Source: Acidimicrobiales bacterium (GTDB lineage: Bacteria; Actinomycetota; Acidimicrobiia; Acidimicrobiales; SZUA-35). Taken from it: 64,000 nt of DNA. Below, one piece after another: positions 39,088 to 46,181 of the stretch. The position numbers and the translations under genes are program-made. The DNA is taken from positions 3,224,001-3,288,000 of the forward strand of contig JAWKIO010000005.1 in the NCBI GenBank assembly GCA_041394265.1, given 5' to 3'. Position 1 is the first letter of the stretch. Each line of letters starts with the position of its first letter. The notes beneath the pieces were generated by a model. It was not told where the DNA came from. It did not search any database and worked only from the letters and a program-made list of their open reading frames with translations.

Positions 39088-40248
39088 ATGTCCATCACGT
39101 TCGCCGAACTCGGCGTCGTCCCCGAGCTGGCCAGTGCCCTGAGCGCTCGGGGAATCGAAACCGCTTTTCCCATCCAGCAACTCACCATCAACGATGCCCT
39201 CGCCGGCAAAGATGTCTGTGGCAAGGCCAAGACCGGCTCCGGCAAGACCCTGGCGTTCGGCTTGCCGGCGCTGCAGCGCATTGGGGATCTGGAACGAGGG
39301 CACATCCACGGCCTCATCCTCGTCCCGACCCGAGAACTGGCCACGCAGGTGGTCGACGAACTCGGTCCGCTCGGTGAGTCCCTCGGCCTCAAGACCGCTG
39401 CCATCTATGGCGGCGCCGACATCGAGAAGCAGATCGCCCAGATCAACAAGGGGCTCGACCTCGTCGTCGCCACCCCCGGCCGGATGATCGACCTTCTCGA
39501 CCGGGGCGCCGTCTCGGTCACCGACGTCAGCATCGTCATCGTCGACGAAGCCGACCGGATGGCCGACATGGGCTTCCTCCCACAGGTCGAATGGATCCTG
39601 CGCCGGATCGAGGGCGAGCACCAGACGCTGCTGTTCTCCGCCACGCTCGACGGAGCAATCGACACGCTGGTGCGCCGCTACCAGACCGATCCCGCTCGTC
39701 ACGAGGTCGAGGAGGCCGAGGTCACCGTCGATCAGATGGCCCATCGGTTCATCGCCGTGCACAAGATGGATCAGTCGAAGGTCGTGGCCTCGATCGTCGA
39801 GCACTCACACCGGACCATCGTGTTCTGCAACACCAAACGCATGTGTGACCGTCTCGCCGACGACCTCGAGAAGCTGGGTGTGAGTGCCGAACCGATCCAC
39901 GGCGATCTCCGCCAGCGAGCTCGCGAGGCCGCACTCGGCCGGTTCACCAACGGCAAGATCCAGGCGCTGGTCGCCACCGACGTCGCCGCTCGCGGCATCC
40001 ATGTCGACGACGTCGACGTCGTCATCCATTTCGACCCACCTGACGACCACAAGACCTACCTGCACCGCTCGGGCCGCACCGCACGCGCCGGCGGCACCGG
40101 CGTTGCGGTCACCCTCGTGCTCTGGGACCAAGAACTCGAGGTCAAGCGCATCCAAAAGCGGCTCGGGCTCGAGATCCCGATCGTCGAGATGTTCTCCAAC
40201 GACAAACGACTCCACGACCTCTACCACTGGGATCCCAGCAGCGACTGA
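39088..40248 (+). CDS. DEAD-box ATP-dependent RNA helicase
   Basis: A 386-residue minimal DEAD-box helicase: the two RecA domains with almost no C-terminal extension. The Q motif is ETAFPIQ, motif I AKTGSGKT (47-54), motif Ia PTRELA, motif II DEAD in IVIVDEADRM, motif III SAT, and motif VI HRSGRTARAG. It unwinds short RNA duplexes, with roles in ribosome assembly, mRNA turnover or cold adaptation. The ATG at 39088 has an AGGAA Shine-Dalgarno; an ATG at 39067 is the alternative. The next gene (methyltransferase) starts one base after its stop. Confidence 0.88.
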   Translation: MSITFAELGVVPELASALSARGIETAFPIQQLTINDALAGKDVCGKAKTGSGKTLAFGLPALQRIGDLERGHIHGLILVPTRELATQVVDELGPLGESLGLKTAAIYGGADIEKQIAQINKGLDLVVATPGRMIDLLDRGAVSVTDVSIVIVDEADRMADMGFLPQVEWILRRIEGEHQTLLFSATLDGAIDTLVRRYQTDPARHEVEEAEVTVDQMAHRFIAVHKMDQSKVVASIVEHSHRTIVFCNTKRMCDRLADDLEKLGVSAEPIHGDLRQRAREAALGRFTNGKIQALVATDVAARGIHVDDVDVVIHFDPPDDHKTYLHRSGRTARAGGTGVAVTLVLWDQELEVKRIQKRLGLEIPIVEMFSNDKRLHDLYHWDPSSD

Positions 40249-40249
40249 G

Positions 40250-42076
40250 GTGGACGCATCCGTCGTCCGACGGCGCTGGCTCCGTGGGCTGATCGATCAC
40301 CTCGCCCTCATCACTCCCGACGCTGCACCGACGGACGTCTCCGACGCTGCACCGACGGACGTCTCCGACGCTGCACCGACGGACGTCTCCGACGCTGCAC
40401 CGACCGACGTCTCCGACGTCGTGCCAACGGACGTCTCCGACATCGTGCCGACCGACGTCGTCGATGCTGTCGCTCGTCGTGTGTGCGGCGAGGACGTGCC
40501 CCTGTTGGCCGAGGTCGAGCCGCCACCCGGTGGCTGGGCCGACCCCTGGCTGATCGGCGCGGTGCACGAACTGACGGCGTCGACGGGGGAGCGGGCCCTG
40601 CGTGGAGCGTGGTACACGCCGCGCCCGGTGGTCGAGGAGCTGGTCCAGCGGGCACTCACTGCTGGCACCGACGCTGTGCTGGGCGACTCGTTGGTGATCG
40701 ATCCGACCTGCGGTGGTGGCGGCTTCCTGCTGGCGGCGCTCGACCGTCTGGTCGTACTCGGGTCATCGCCCGATCAGGCGCTGGCCCGGATCGGCGGCCT
40801 CGACATCGACCCGGGCGCCGTGCGCGCCACTCATGCCGCGGTGGCAGCGTGGGGGCGGTTGGCCGGTGCGTCCGACCAGGCCATCTCCGGAGCCGTCGAG
40901 CGGATCTGTCTCGGTGATCAGCTGGTCGGGTGGCCCGACGACTGGCCGAGCGTCTCGGTCGTGATCGGCAACCCGCCGTTCGCCACCCCGCTGCGAGGTG
41001 GGTCGTTCCCTGGCGCCGCACACGCCGCCCGAGAGGAGCGACGTGATCGCCTCGGCCCCTACGCCGACCTGGCGGCGATCCACCTGGCCGTCTGTATCGA
41101 GCGGGTCGCTCCGGGCGGACGGGTGTGCCTCGTGTTGCCACAGTCGGTGCTTGGCGGGCGTGACACCGCCGGACTCCGAAGCTGGGTCGACGACGTTGCG
41201 CCAATCATCGATCTCTGGGCGACGACCTCGGCCGTGTTCGATGCCTCCGTGCGAGTGTGGGCGCCCGTGTGCGAGAAGGGGGCGGAGAGGCCAATGCGAT
41301 CGTCGTGGTCAGAGGCTGCCGCCTTCGCGCTCGGTGTTCCCCCGGTCACGGTGGCCGCGCCGGGCCGGCTCGGTGAGCTGCTGTCGTCGGCCACCGCCGG
41401 GTTCCGCGACGAGTTCTATGCCCTGGCCGAGGCCTGCGTGGAGTTGGCCGACGTCAGCAGCACCGGCTTGCTGCCCGACGGCTTCGTTCGCGTGGCGACC
41501 GTCGGTTCGCTCGATCCCCTCACGAGTTGGTGGGGTCGACGGCCCACGACCTTCGCCAAACGGCGCTGGGATGCCCCGGTCGTCGACTGTTCGAAGGTGC
41601 CCGGCCGCACCCAGTCGTGGCTCGAGCAACTCCGCCAACCCAAAGTGCTGCTGCCGACCCAGTCGAAGGTCTTCGAGCCGTTCGTCGACCGGGACGGCAC
41701 GGTGGCGCCGGTGACCCCGTTGCTGGCGCTCCACGCCGAGCCCGATGCGCTCGATCTGGTGACGGCGGTCCTCCTCGCGCCGCCGGTCGTCGCGTGGGCG
41801 TTCGCCCGCTGGTTCGGAACGGCAATGTCGGTCGAGGCCATCAAGATCGCTGCGAGGGACCTCGCCGACTTCCCGCTGCCGGTCGACGATGGGGCATGGC
41901 ACGAGGCGGCAGCGATCGTCCGCTCGGCCGACGGCTGCGACCCCGCCGATTCGGTGCGGACCGCCATCGAGGCGGCAACCCTCATGCAGCGGGCCTATGG
42001 CACCGCCGCTGCCGATCCCTCGGTGCTGCAATGGTGGCTCGCCCGAGCACGCTCATTGGTACCCTCGAACGCATGA
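40250..42076 (+). CDS. Solitary N6-adenine DNA methyltransferase with N-terminal octapeptide repeat
   Basis: A 608-residue protein. The SAM-binding motif I is DPTCGGGGFLLAALD, and the catalytic motif IV is VIGNPPFATPL (NPPF), typical of gamma-type N6-adenine methyltransferases. The C-terminal region (AIKIAARDLADFPLP near residue 540) resembles the target-recognition end of TaqI/Eco57I-type enzymes. No nuclease domain or restriction gene is near. Residues 24-71 are six copies of an octapeptide, consensus DAAPTDVS, encoded by 24-base tandem repeats. Translation starts at GTG 40250, one base after the helicase stop. The stop overlaps the metX start (ATGA). Confidence 0.83.
   Translation: MDASVVRRRWLRGLIDHLALITPDAAPTDVSDAAPTDVSDAAPTDVSDAAPTDVSDVVPTDVSDIVPTDVVDAVARRVCGEDVPLLAEVEPPPGGWADPWLIGAVHELTASTGERALRGAWYTPRPVVEELVQRALTAGTDAVLGDSLVIDPTCGGGGFLLAALDRLVVLGSSPDQALARIGGLDIDPGAVRATHAAVAAWGRLAGASDQAISGAVERICLGDQLVGWPDDWPSVSVVIGNPPFATPLRGGSFPGAAHAAREERRDRLGPYADLAAIHLAVCIERVAPGGRVCLVLPQSVLGGRDTAGLRSWVDDVAPIIDLWATTSAVFDASVRVWAPVCEKGAERPMRSSWSEAAAFALGVPPVTVAAPGRLGELLSSATAGFRDEFYALAEACVELADVSSTGLLPDGFVRVATVGSLDPLTSWWGRRPTTFAKRRWDAPVVDCSKVPGRTQSWLEQLRQPKVLLPTQSKVFEPFVDRDGTVAPVTPLLALHAEPDALDLVTAVLLAPPVVAWAFARWFGTAMSVEAIKIAARDLADFPLPVDDGAWHEAAAIVRSADGCDPADSVRTAIEAATLMQRAYGTAAADPSVLQWWLARARSLVPSNA
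40319..40462 (+). repeat. 24-base tandem repeat, six units, inside the methyltransferase gene
   Basis: Six 24-base units run head to tail. Units 1-3 are identical, unit 4 has one change, and units 5 and 6 are more diverged (GACGTCGTGCC and GACATCGTGCC starts). The unit length is a multiple of three, so changes in copy number would alter the protein by eight residues per unit without frameshift. Confidence 0.9.
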
Positions 42077-43278
42077 CGACCCCGGAGCGACCGCTTCGCC
42101 GAGCCGCTCCGACCGGCGAACCGCTACCGGCCACCGGTGCCTGGCGTGAAGGCGACCCGGTGGCCTGGCGCAATTTCGTCACGGTCGGGCGTGGTCGCAA
42201 GTTCGCTCTCGAAGGCGGAGGCCTGCTCGGCGAGCTCCAGCTGGCGTTCGAGTACTGGGGTGAGCTGAACGCGGCAGCCGACAACGCCATCCTCGTGTGC
42301 CATGCGCTGACGGGCGACGCCCACGCGAAGGGCCCGAGTGGCCACGGCCAGCCAACCGAAGGCTGGTGGAACGACATGATCGGCCCCGGCCGACCGCTCG
42401 ACACCGACCGCTTCTTCGTCGTGTGTGCGAACGTCCTCGGCGGGTGCCAGGGCACCACGGGTCCGTCGTCACCCCACCCCGATGATGGGTTGCCGTGGGG
42501 ATCGCGGTTCCCGGTGATCACCATCCGCGACATCGTCCGGAGCCAGGCGCTGCTGGCAAACGATCTCGGGATCGGCCGGTGGGCCGCAGTGGTGGGCGGC
42601 TCGATGGGCGGAATGCAGGCGCTCGAGTGGGCCGTCATGTACCCCGAACGCGTCGGCGCGCTGGTCTCGATCGCAAGCGCGGCGGCCGCCAGTCCCTTGC
42701 AGATCGGGTGGAGCGAGGTCGGTCGGCTCGCGATCGCCCAGGACCCGCGCTGGCGGCAGGGCGACTACTACGACGCCGAACCCGGCGACGGTCCGGCCGA
42801 GGGGTTGATGCTGGCGCGGCGCGTCGCACAGCTGCACTACCGATCCGACGACTCGCTCGAGCAGCGCTTCGGCCGAGCCGTGGTCGGCAAACTCGACCGG
42901 TTCGCCATGTGGGACCGATTCCAGATCGAGGGCTATCTCGACTACCACGGTCAGAAACTGGCTCGACGGTTCGACGCGAACAGCTACCTGCTGCTCAACA
43001 AGGCGATGGATCTGCACGACATCGGGCGTGACCGAGGCGGTCTCGATCTCGCGGCCGCTCGGGTGCAGTGCCCGACCCTCGTGGTGTCGATCGACTCCGA
43101 TGTGCTCTATACGCCGAGGCAGCAACTCGAGCTGGCCGACATCCTGCGCCGGGGGAACGCGCCGCTCGTCGAGTTCGCCACGCTGGAGTCGATCCACGGA
43201 CACGACGGCTTCCTCATCGAGTTCCCCCAGCTCGGCCCGATCGTCGAGCGGTTCGTCGACGAGCAGGCCAAGGCCTGA
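42073..43278 (+). CDS. metX: Homoserine O-acetyltransferase
   Basis: A 401-residue alpha/beta-hydrolase-fold enzyme that acetylates homoserine with acetyl-CoA in methionine synthesis. Landmarks are NAILVCHALTGDAH, GWWNDMIGPGRPLDTDRFFVV, the nucleophile elbow VVGGSMGGMQALEW (Ser177), the acid in IDSDVLYTP, and His in SIHGHDGFL. The length fits MetX. Its ATG overlaps the methyltransferase stop by four bases. No metY or other sulfur gene is adjacent in this window. Confidence 0.9.
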   Translation: MTTPERPLRRAAPTGEPLPATGAWREGDPVAWRNFVTVGRGRKFALEGGGLLGELQLAFEYWGELNAAADNAILVCHALTGDAHAKGPSGHGQPTEGWWNDMIGPGRPLDTDRFFVVCANVLGGCQGTTGPSSPHPDDGLPWGSRFPVITIRDIVRSQALLANDLGIGRWAAVVGGSMGGMQALEWAVMYPERVGALVSIASAAAASPLQIGWSEVGRLAIAQDPRWRQGDYYDAEPGDGPAEGLMLARRVAQLHYRSDDSLEQRFGRAVVGKLDRFAMWDRFQIEGYLDYHGQKLARRFDANSYLLLNKAMDLHDIGRDRGGLDLAAARVQCPTLVVSIDSDVLYTPRQQLELADILRRGNAPLVEFATLESIHGHDGFLIEFPQLGPIVERFVDEQAKA

Positions 43279-43289
43279 CCGGCGCCTCG

Positions 43290-44072
43290 ATGCCCGAGGG
43301 AGTCGAGATCGAGCTGTACCGGCGTACCGCCGACCAGGCGGTGGGTCGCCGTATCGCGTCGGTCGACACGCCCGACGAGTGGTACCTGAAAGAAGGCACC
43401 TCACCCGACGAGGTCGCGGCCGCCTGCGTCGGCGCCGAAGTGATCGCCACCCGTCGGATCGGCAAGCTGCTGCTCCTCGACCTGTCGAGTGGCCATGTGC
43501 TCGGGTTGCGTTTCGGGATGACTGGACGCCTGATCGTCGATGGCACGGCCTCGATCGAGTACCTCGAGTACTCGAGCACCCGTGACGATCCGGCGTGGGA
43601 CCGGTTCGTGATCCATTTCGCCGACGAAGGGAGTCTGCGGATCCGCGATCCGCGTCGCCTGGGCGGCGTCGTCATCGACCCCGACGAGTCGAGGCTCGGT
43701 GCCGATGCGTTCACGATCGACGCCGAGCGGCTGCGAGCGCGGGTCCTGGTGGGCGACGTGGCACTCAAGGCCCGGCTCCTCGATCAGCAGCGCATCGCCG
43801 GGATCGGCAACCTCATCGCCGACGAGACGCTGTGGCGGGCACGGCTCGATCCGGCTCGACCCGCACGGTCGCTCGACGATGTCGAGGCCGAGCGGTTGCT
43901 CGCCACATTGCACGAGGTACTGGGCGACTTCGTTCGTGACGGTGGCTCACACACGGGGGTCCTCATGTCGGCACGGGCACGCGGCGCGCACTGCCCTCGC
44001 TGTGGGACCGAGCTCGACCGTCGGACCATCGGCGGGAGAACCACGTTCTCTTGTCCCCGGGAGCAAGTGTGA
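43290..44072 (+). CDS. Fpg/Nei family DNA glycosylase-lyase
   Basis: A 260-residue base-excision-repair enzyme for oxidised bases. The mature N-terminus MPEGVEIELYRR carries the catalytic Pro2 and Glu3. LKARLLDQQRIAGIGNLIADETLW is the helix-two-turn-helix region. The C-terminal zinc finger begins CPRCG, but the last half reads FSCPREQV, so the fourth Cys is replaced by Glu258. PEGVE rather than PELPE favours the Nei-like subgroup. It starts 11 bases after metX. Its stop overlaps or closely precedes the next start. Confidence 0.86.
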   Translation: MPEGVEIELYRRTADQAVGRRIASVDTPDEWYLKEGTSPDEVAAACVGAEVIATRRIGKLLLLDLSSGHVLGLRFGMTGRLIVDGTASIEYLEYSSTRDDPAWDRFVIHFADEGSLRIRDPRRLGGVVIDPDESRLGADAFTIDAERLRARVLVGDVALKARLLDQQRIAGIGNLIADETLWRARLDPARPARSLDDVEAERLLATLHEVLGDFVRDGGSHTGVLMSARARGAHCPRCGTELDRRTIGGRTTFSCPREQV

Positions 44073-44542
44073 GTCCGCTAGATTCGACCGAAGTGTCCGG
44101 TCTTCTCATCGCCCAAGAGAGCGTCACCAGCACCACGGTCAAGTGGTTCATCGCCGCCCTGCTCCTCGTTGCTGTGCTTCTGACGGTGTTGACGGTTTGG
44201 TACTGGCGACACACCGACCCGTATCGTCGACTGGCCGAGCAACGCCGAGCGCCGGTCGATCGTGGACCCGAGCCACGGCCCGCTCCGCTCCCGGCCCAAT
44301 CGTCACCGAGTCACCAGTCCCCAAGCCAGCAGGAATGGGGCGGGACCGCAGCTCCCAGCGCGTCCGACGCCGCCGCCGACGCTCGTCGTCGTGCCGCCGC
44401 CGGAGGGATGGCATCGGGCGCCGCTCAGTTCTCCGCCCCAGGCGGGTACCCGACGGCTCCTCCCACCGCCGACGACGATCTCGAGGCCGACGATTGGCTG
44501 CGGCTCACCGGCCCTCAGGCGCTGCCGCGCAACGACGTCTGA
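44069..44542 (+). CDS. Single-span membrane protein with disordered cytoplasmic tail
   Basis: A 157-residue protein, one hydrophobic segment at about 30-52 (TVKWFIAALLLVAVLLTVL) followed by a basic stop-transfer stretch and a long Pro/Ser/Ala-rich tail ending in an acidic, Trp-containing segment. I do not recognise the family. The GTG at 44069 overlaps the glycosylase stop by four bases. An in-frame GTG at 44093 has TAGATT eight bases upstream and may be a second, leaderless start, giving 149 residues. Its function is unknown. Confidence 0.62.
   Translation: MSPLDSTEVSGLLIAQESVTSTTVKWFIAALLLVAVLLTVLTVWYWRHTDPYRRLAEQRRAPVDRGPEPRPAPLPAQSSPSHQSPSQQEWGGTAAPSASDAAADARRRAAAGGMASGAAQFSAPGGYPTAPPTADDDLEADDWLRLTGPQALPRNDV
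44079..44084 (+). promoter_or_regulatory. Possible internal -10 element (TAGATT) for a start at 44093
   Basis: TAGATT ends 8 bases before the in-frame GTG at 44093. It suggests the membrane-protein gene can be expressed apart from the operon. Confidence 0.35.
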
Positions 44543-44567
44543 GTCGGGGCCTGGCCGGGCGCTTCGC

Positions 44568-44573
44568 TAGGGT
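44568..44573 (+). promoter_or_regulatory. -10 element (TAGGGT), leaderless promoter for the 74-residue gene
   Basis: TAGGGT ends six bases before the ATG at 44580. Confidence 0.5.
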
Positions 44574-44579
44574 GAGGCG

Positions 44580-44804
44580 ATGGCTGAGAGTTTTGACGTC
44601 GACGCAATGATCGAGCGGTACCGGCAACGGGCCGAGGCGGTGAAGAAGCGCAACCTGCCGCCGGTCGGCGGCGATGAGCGCAAGGCGTTCATCCAGCAGG
44701 CCGAGCAGGACTTCATGGACTACGCCGTGATCGCCGACGCCAAGGGCGAGTTGGAGGGCGGGATCCTCACCCTCACCATCGACATGCGACCCCCGAGCGA
44801 ATGA
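44580..44804 (+). CDS. Small conserved-looking protein of unknown function
   Basis: A 74-residue protein with a helical, charged N-terminal half (MIERYRQRAEAVKKRNLPPV, about residues 10-29), then FIQQAEQDFMDYAVIADAK and a beta-type ending GILTLTIDMRPPSE. Amphipathic spacing, codon use and the leaderless-type promoter six bases upstream support it as a real gene. The pattern is reminiscent of small actinobacterial proteins of unknown role. No motif gives a function. It precedes tRNA-Gly by 84 bases. Confidence 0.68.
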   Translation: MAESFDVDAMIERYRQRAEAVKKRNLPPVGGDERKAFIQQAEQDFMDYAVIADAKGELEGGILTLTIDMRPPSE

Positions 44805-44847
44805 TCCCGACGTCGCTCCTTTGCTTTCGCGATGTTTGCTCAGGAGT

Positions 44848-44877
44848 TGTTTGATTCCGGTAGGTGATCGCTATGAT
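44848..44877 (+). promoter_or_regulatory. Promoter of tRNA-Gly
   Basis: The -10 box is TATGAT (44872-44877). The -35 candidates are TTGTTT (44848-44853, 18-base spacer) and TTGATT (44851-44856, 15-base spacer). The tRNA starts 11 bases after the -10 box. Confidence 0.55.
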
Positions 44878-44888
44878 TGCCTGCTCAT

Positions 44889-44964
44889 GCGGACGTAGCT
44901 CAGCTGGTAGAGCATCACCTTGCCAAGGTGAGGGTCGCGGGTTCAAATCTCGTCGTCCGCTCCA
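44889..44964 (+). tRNA. tRNA-Gly (GCC), CCA encoded
   Basis: The cloverleaf is complete: acceptor stem GCGGACG/CGTCCGC, D-arm GCTCAGCTGGTAGAGC, anticodon stem TCACC/GGTGA with loop TTGCCAA (anticodon GCC), T-arm with GGTTCAAATC, discriminator T and encoded CCA at 44962-44964. It reads glycine codons GGC and GGT. Confidence 0.95.
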
Positions 44965-44974
44965 GAAACACCCG

Positions 44975-45003
44975 GTCAGAGGCCCACTTCGGTGGGCCTC
45001 TTC
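44975..45003 (+). terminator. Intrinsic terminator after tRNA-Gly
   Basis: GAGGCCCAC and GTGGGCCTC form a perfect 9-base-pair stem with a TTCG tetraloop, followed by a short T/C-rich tract. It lies 14 bases past the tRNA end. Confidence 0.75.
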
Positions 45004-45027
45004 CGCGTCCCCACTGGTCCTCAGCCA

Positions 45028-45137
45028 GTTCTCGAGACCCAGAGCGACACCACCCCCCGTTCTGGAGACCCCGAGCGTCAGTTCTGACGCCAGGGCTCTC
45101 CAGTTCGCAGCCGGTGACGCTCAGGCTCTCCGGTTCC
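45028..45137. repeat. Hairpin repeat, sub-family B, copy 2 (about 110 bases)
   Basis: Four 23-base half-units are spaced 8, 2 and about 8 bases, with two forward and two reverse. The centre is a clean hairpin, GCGTCA-GTTC-TGACGC, extended by CTGGAGA/TCTCCAG arms. It lies between the tRNA terminator and the convergent SDR gene. Confidence 0.72.
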
Positions 45138-45145
45138 GACTCGGA

Positions 45146-45928
45146 TCAGTCGGCGGCGTCGATGCGAGCTTGGAGTTTGCGCATGCCCCGCAGCCACTTC
45201 TCGGACTCGTTGGTCTTGAACTCCATCCAGTCCTGGGCGATGGGGTCGGTCAGGATCAAGAAGCGCTCCTCGGCCAACGCGTCGCTCACCTGCTGGGCGA
45301 CTTCCTCGGGTTCCCGGATCGGACCGGCGGCCGTGCGGCCCCACTCGCTGTCGGCCGCGTCGCCGAGCATCGGGGTGCGGACACCGAGCGGCGCCAGCAG
45401 ATAGGTCCGAATGCCCTGACCGTGATAGGTGATCGCCATCCATTCGGCGAGTCCGACGACGGCATGCTTCGACGTGGCATAGGGCGCATTGCCGTGGCTG
45501 GTGAGAATGCCGGCCATCGACGCCGTGTGGAGGATGTGCCCCTCACCGCGAGCGAGCATCGAGGGCAGGACTGCCCGGATGGCATGGACGTGGCTCATCA
45601 CGTTGATGTCCCACTGACGCTGCCACTCGTCGATCGGTGTCGACAGGGGGTCGCCGCCGCTGGCGATTCCCGCGTTGTTGCACAACAGATCGATCGGGCC
45701 GTGGCGTTCCTCGACGCCGAGGAGAAGGGCGGTGATCTGCTCGGCGTCGGCGACATCGACCACGGCCGCCTCACCGCCGATGGCGTCGGCCACCGCTCGC
45801 GCATGGTCACCATCACGGTCGACGACGACCACGATCCGTGCGCCGTCGGCGGCGAAGCGTTCACACATCGCCTTGCCGATCCCGCTGCCGCCCCCGGTCA
45901 CCACGCACACTCGGCCTTCGACTCGCAT
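45146..45928 (-). CDS. Short-chain dehydrogenase/reductase
   Basis: A 260-residue classical SDR. The cofactor motif is VTGGGSGIGKAM at the N-terminus, NNAG follows at about residue 85, and the catalytic Ser is in HTASMAG with YATSK for Tyr-x3-Lys. Asp after the second strand (VVDRDG) favours NAD over NADP. The ATG at 45928 has GAGGA upstream; a longer open frame to 46060 would run into a repeat and is rejected. The substrate is unknown. It is flanked on both sides by copies of the sub-family B repeat. Confidence 0.86.
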   Translation of the reverse strand: MRVEGRVCVVTGGGSGIGKAMCERFAADGARIVVVVDRDGDHARAVADAIGGEAAVVDVADAEQITALLLGVEERHGPIDLLCNNAGIASGGDPLSTPIDEWQRQWDINVMSHVHAIRAVLPSMLARGEGHILHTASMAGILTSHGNAPYATSKHAVVGLAEWMAITYHGQGIRTYLLAPLGVRTPMLGDAADSEWGRTAAGPIREPEEVAQQVSDALAEERFLILTDPIAQDWMEFKTNESEKWLRGMRKLQARIDAAD

Positions 45929-46037
45929 CTCGTCCTCTCCTCGGTCGGGCCGCTCGGCCCGTTCAGGCGACGCTAGTGCACACGGTCGCCCGTGGCCGCC
46001 TGGCGGGGCGCCGGGTGCGACACCACCGCCAGCGCTG

Positions 46038-46147
46038 GTTCTCGAGAGCCAGAGCGACACTCTTCCTCGTTCTGGAGAGCCACGGCGTCAGTTCTGACGC
46101 TGGGGCTCTCGAGTTCGGTGGGGTGTGTCGCTGTGGGTCTCAGGTTC
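46038..46147. repeat. Hairpin repeat, sub-family B, copy 3 (110 bases)
   Basis: This is the most regular copy: half-units at 46038-46060, 46069-46091, 46094-46116 (reverse) and 46125-46147 (reverse), with gaps of exactly 8, 2 and 8 bases. The outer units (GTTCTCGAGAGCCAGAGCG and, reversed, GAACCTGAGACCCACAGCG) can pair with each other around the central hairpin. It lies between two genes of the same orientation. Confidence 0.78.
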
Positions 46148-46181
46148 GGACAGGTTCCGTCGAGACGCGACAAGCAGGCGA

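Noticed and set aside
39884..40249. Extension of the methyltransferase frame back into the helicase gene
   Set aside because: The sequence there is Ser/Arg/Thr-rich shadow coding of the helicase; GTG 40250 with nearby GAGG is a better start.
40319..40462. Regular 24-base repeats that could suggest a CRISPR-like or minisatellite array
   Set aside because: Units are contiguous with no spacers and keep one reading frame through the methyltransferase N-terminus, so this is a coding tandem repeat.
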